From positions 2,829,001-2,893,000 of the forward strand of contig CP048469.1 of the NCBI GenBank assembly GCA_025559845.1: a stretch of DNA of 64,000 nucleotides, written 5' to 3'. The number at the start of each line of letters is the position of its first letter. Position 1 is the first letter of the stretch. The position numbers and the translations under genes were made by a program. Shown piece by piece: positions 62,941-64,000 of the stretch. The notes under the pieces were generated by a model. That model made no database searches. It was not told the DNA's origin and saw nothing but the letters and a program-made list of their open reading frames with translations. This DNA comes from Agrobacterium tumefaciens. Its GTDB lineage: Bacteria; Pseudomonadota; Alphaproteobacteria; Rhizobiales; Rhizobiaceae.

Positions 62941-64000
62941 CTATTCCCGTCCTGCGCCGTCGGCATGCCGTGCAAGCTTCGAAAGCAGCAAGACGACAAC
63001 ATGCAGCAGCGGCAGACCTAGGAAGACAACGGCAAGACCGGTGTGCTCGGCAATGAACCCGATGGCCGAGGGCGCTACGAGAATTCCCGAATACCCCATG
63101 GTCGTGACGACAGACAATCCGATCCCAGGCGCCAGGCCAGGCATGTTACCGGCGGCAGAAAAGGCTATCGGCACCATGTTGGAAATGCCGATCCCGGCCA
63201 CTGCAAAACCGATGATTGCCAGGGTCGAATTTTCTGCAAGACCGGCGGTCAACAAACCGATGATCGAAATCGTCGAGCAGAAACGCAAGGTGTTGACGGC
63301 ACCGAAGCGGTCCCTGACCAGATCGCCGGCAAAACGCATGACAGCCATGGTCAATGAAAACGCAGCGAAGGCAAAACCGGACTGCGAAACGGACGCACCC
63401 AACTCGTTGCGCAGATAAAGGGCGCCCCAGTCAAGGATTGCACCTTCCGGCACCATCGAAAACAAAGCCATGAGACCGATGATCCAGGGCAGCGGTGTCA
63501 GCGGCAAGCCGCCCTTCGGCCGCTCTTCCTCCGGGTGTGGACGATCCGCGAGAGTGCGGGGCCAGGCAATGACGAGGAGGACCAGTGCGACCAGCGTCAG
63601 CGCAACCGCATGGCCGTGCACGCCGATGGCCGTGATCAGAAAGCCGCCGAAGCCCGCGCCGATCAGACCGCCGAGACTCCAGAATGCGTGACAGGAGGAC
63701 ATGATGGCCCGGCGCATGTCCCGTTCCACGGCAACAGCGTTGGCATTCATGGCAACGTCCATTGCCCCCGTCAGACCGCCGAACAGGAAAACGGCAATGA
63801 CACCGGCCCAGATCGTGTTGGCCCAGGTGATGAACAGCAGCGTCGGAAGAAAAAGCACCGCCGAAACGAGAGACACGGTCCGCGACCCGAAACGGGCGAT
63901 CTGTGAACCGGCAATCGGCATGAACAGCAGTGAACCGACCCCAAACACCAGAATGACCAGACCCAGCGCACTTTCGCTCAGCGAGAGGCGGGTTGAAAAT
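62941..64000 (-). CDS. MFS transporter (partial, start beyond right edge)
   Basis: The C-terminal 352 codons of a major facilitator carrier; the start lies past the window. The first visible residues (R-L-S-L-S-E-S-A-L-G-L-V-I-L) begin the second or third hydrophobic segment, and motif A appears as G-S-Q-I-A-R-F-G-S-R-T. The length and pattern match the YbjJ-like group of uncertain function. It lies 119 bases upstream of ispG on the same strand. No catabolic neighbour is visible. Confidence 0.88.
   Translation of the reverse strand, partial: FSTRLSLSESALGLVILVFGVGSLLFMPIAGSQIARFGSRTVSLVSAVLFLPTLLFITWANTIWAGVIAVFLFGGLTGAMDVAMNANAVAVERDMRRAIMSSCHAFWSLGGLIGAGFGGFLITAIGVHGHAVALTLVALVLLVIAWPRTLADRPHPEEERPKGGLPLTPLPWIIGLMALFSMVPEGAILDWGALYLRNELGASVSQSGFAFAAFSLTMAVMRFAGDLVRDRFGAVNTLRFCSTISIIGLLTAGLAENSTLAIIGFAVAGIGISNMVPIAFSAAGNMPGLAPGIGLSVVTTMGYSGILVAPSAIGFIAEHTGLAVVFLGLPLLHVVVLLLSKLARHADGAGRE

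Noticed and set aside
1..64000. Mobile elements, prophage, CRISPR, tRNA or symbiosis/virulence islands
   Set aside because: I looked for transposase and integrase motifs, regular short repeats, tRNA-like T-loops and nod/vir-type genes and saw none; gene order and composition look like core chromosome throughout.

Overview
This is an ordinary core-chromosome stretch of an alphaproteobacterium, almost certainly from the Rhizobiaceae (Agrobacterium/Rhizobium side). The assignment rests on gene content and order: ffh - chorismate mutase - rpsP - rimM - trmD - rplS, the dapF-mtaB-ftsY-yciB cluster, acnA divergent from ccmABCDG, IalB-, DUF2794- and DUF2585-type proteins, a SAM-II riboswitch before metA and a ybhL-type leader before a Bax-inhibitor-1 gene, a combination typical of Rhizobiales. 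Base composition and codon use look even. I see no insertion sequence, prophage, integrase, CRISPR array, tRNA or rRNA gene.

Layout. 1-10.9 kb: ppa (cut by the left edge), a GNAT acetyltransferase, typA and an M3 oligopeptidase on the minus strand; a conserved unknown gene and a marR-MFS efflux pair on plus; argG divergent from an SDR gene; a LysE exporter. 10.9-22 kb: a TrpXYZ-like ABC importer, rlmN, an IalB-like protein, small enzymes (pterin dehydratase, low-molecular-weight tyrosine phosphatase, 2'-3' RNA cyclic phosphodiesterase), and an arylesterase divergent from a YbbA-YbbP ABC pair. 22-31.7 kb: a Bax-inhibitor-1 gene with a structured leader, DUF2794 and DUF1223 genes, acnA, the cytochrome c maturation genes ccmABCDG, and a diguanylate cyclase. 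31.8-43.5 kb: a minus-strand cluster (DUF2585, yciB, ftsY, mtaB, dapF, MBL hydrolase) divergent from the ffh-to-rplS translation cluster, with a TauE/SafE exporter on the opposite strand. 43.5-50 kb: an amino-acid ABC binding protein and permease without an ATPase, an MFS carrier, leuC, and an M48 metalloprotease lipoprotein. 50-64 kb: thiBPQ under a TPP riboswitch, a VOC protein, an Uup-like ABC-F ATPase with thiN, metA under a SAM-II riboswitch, galM, mtgA, ispA-type prenyl synthase, an OmpA-family lipoprotein, ispG, and an MFS gene cut by the right edge.

How the parts fit. Both halves of the SRP targeting pathway (ffh and ftsY) start about 3.7 kb apart and point in opposite directions. Thiamine uptake (thiBPQ) and pyrophosphorylation (thiN) are close together, and thiN makes the TPP that the thiB leader should sense. 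ispG and the prenyl synthase both serve isoprenoid supply. Several operons are translationally coupled by ATGA stop/start overlaps.

The most informative non-coding signals are the two riboswitches, the ybhL-type leader, a hairpin whose strand also carries a G-quadruplex pattern behind the DUF1223 gene, a palindrome at the marR promoter, and about a dozen convincing intrinsic terminators. I found no convincing new multi-gene system; the findings are mostly regulatory structures and family-level oddities.
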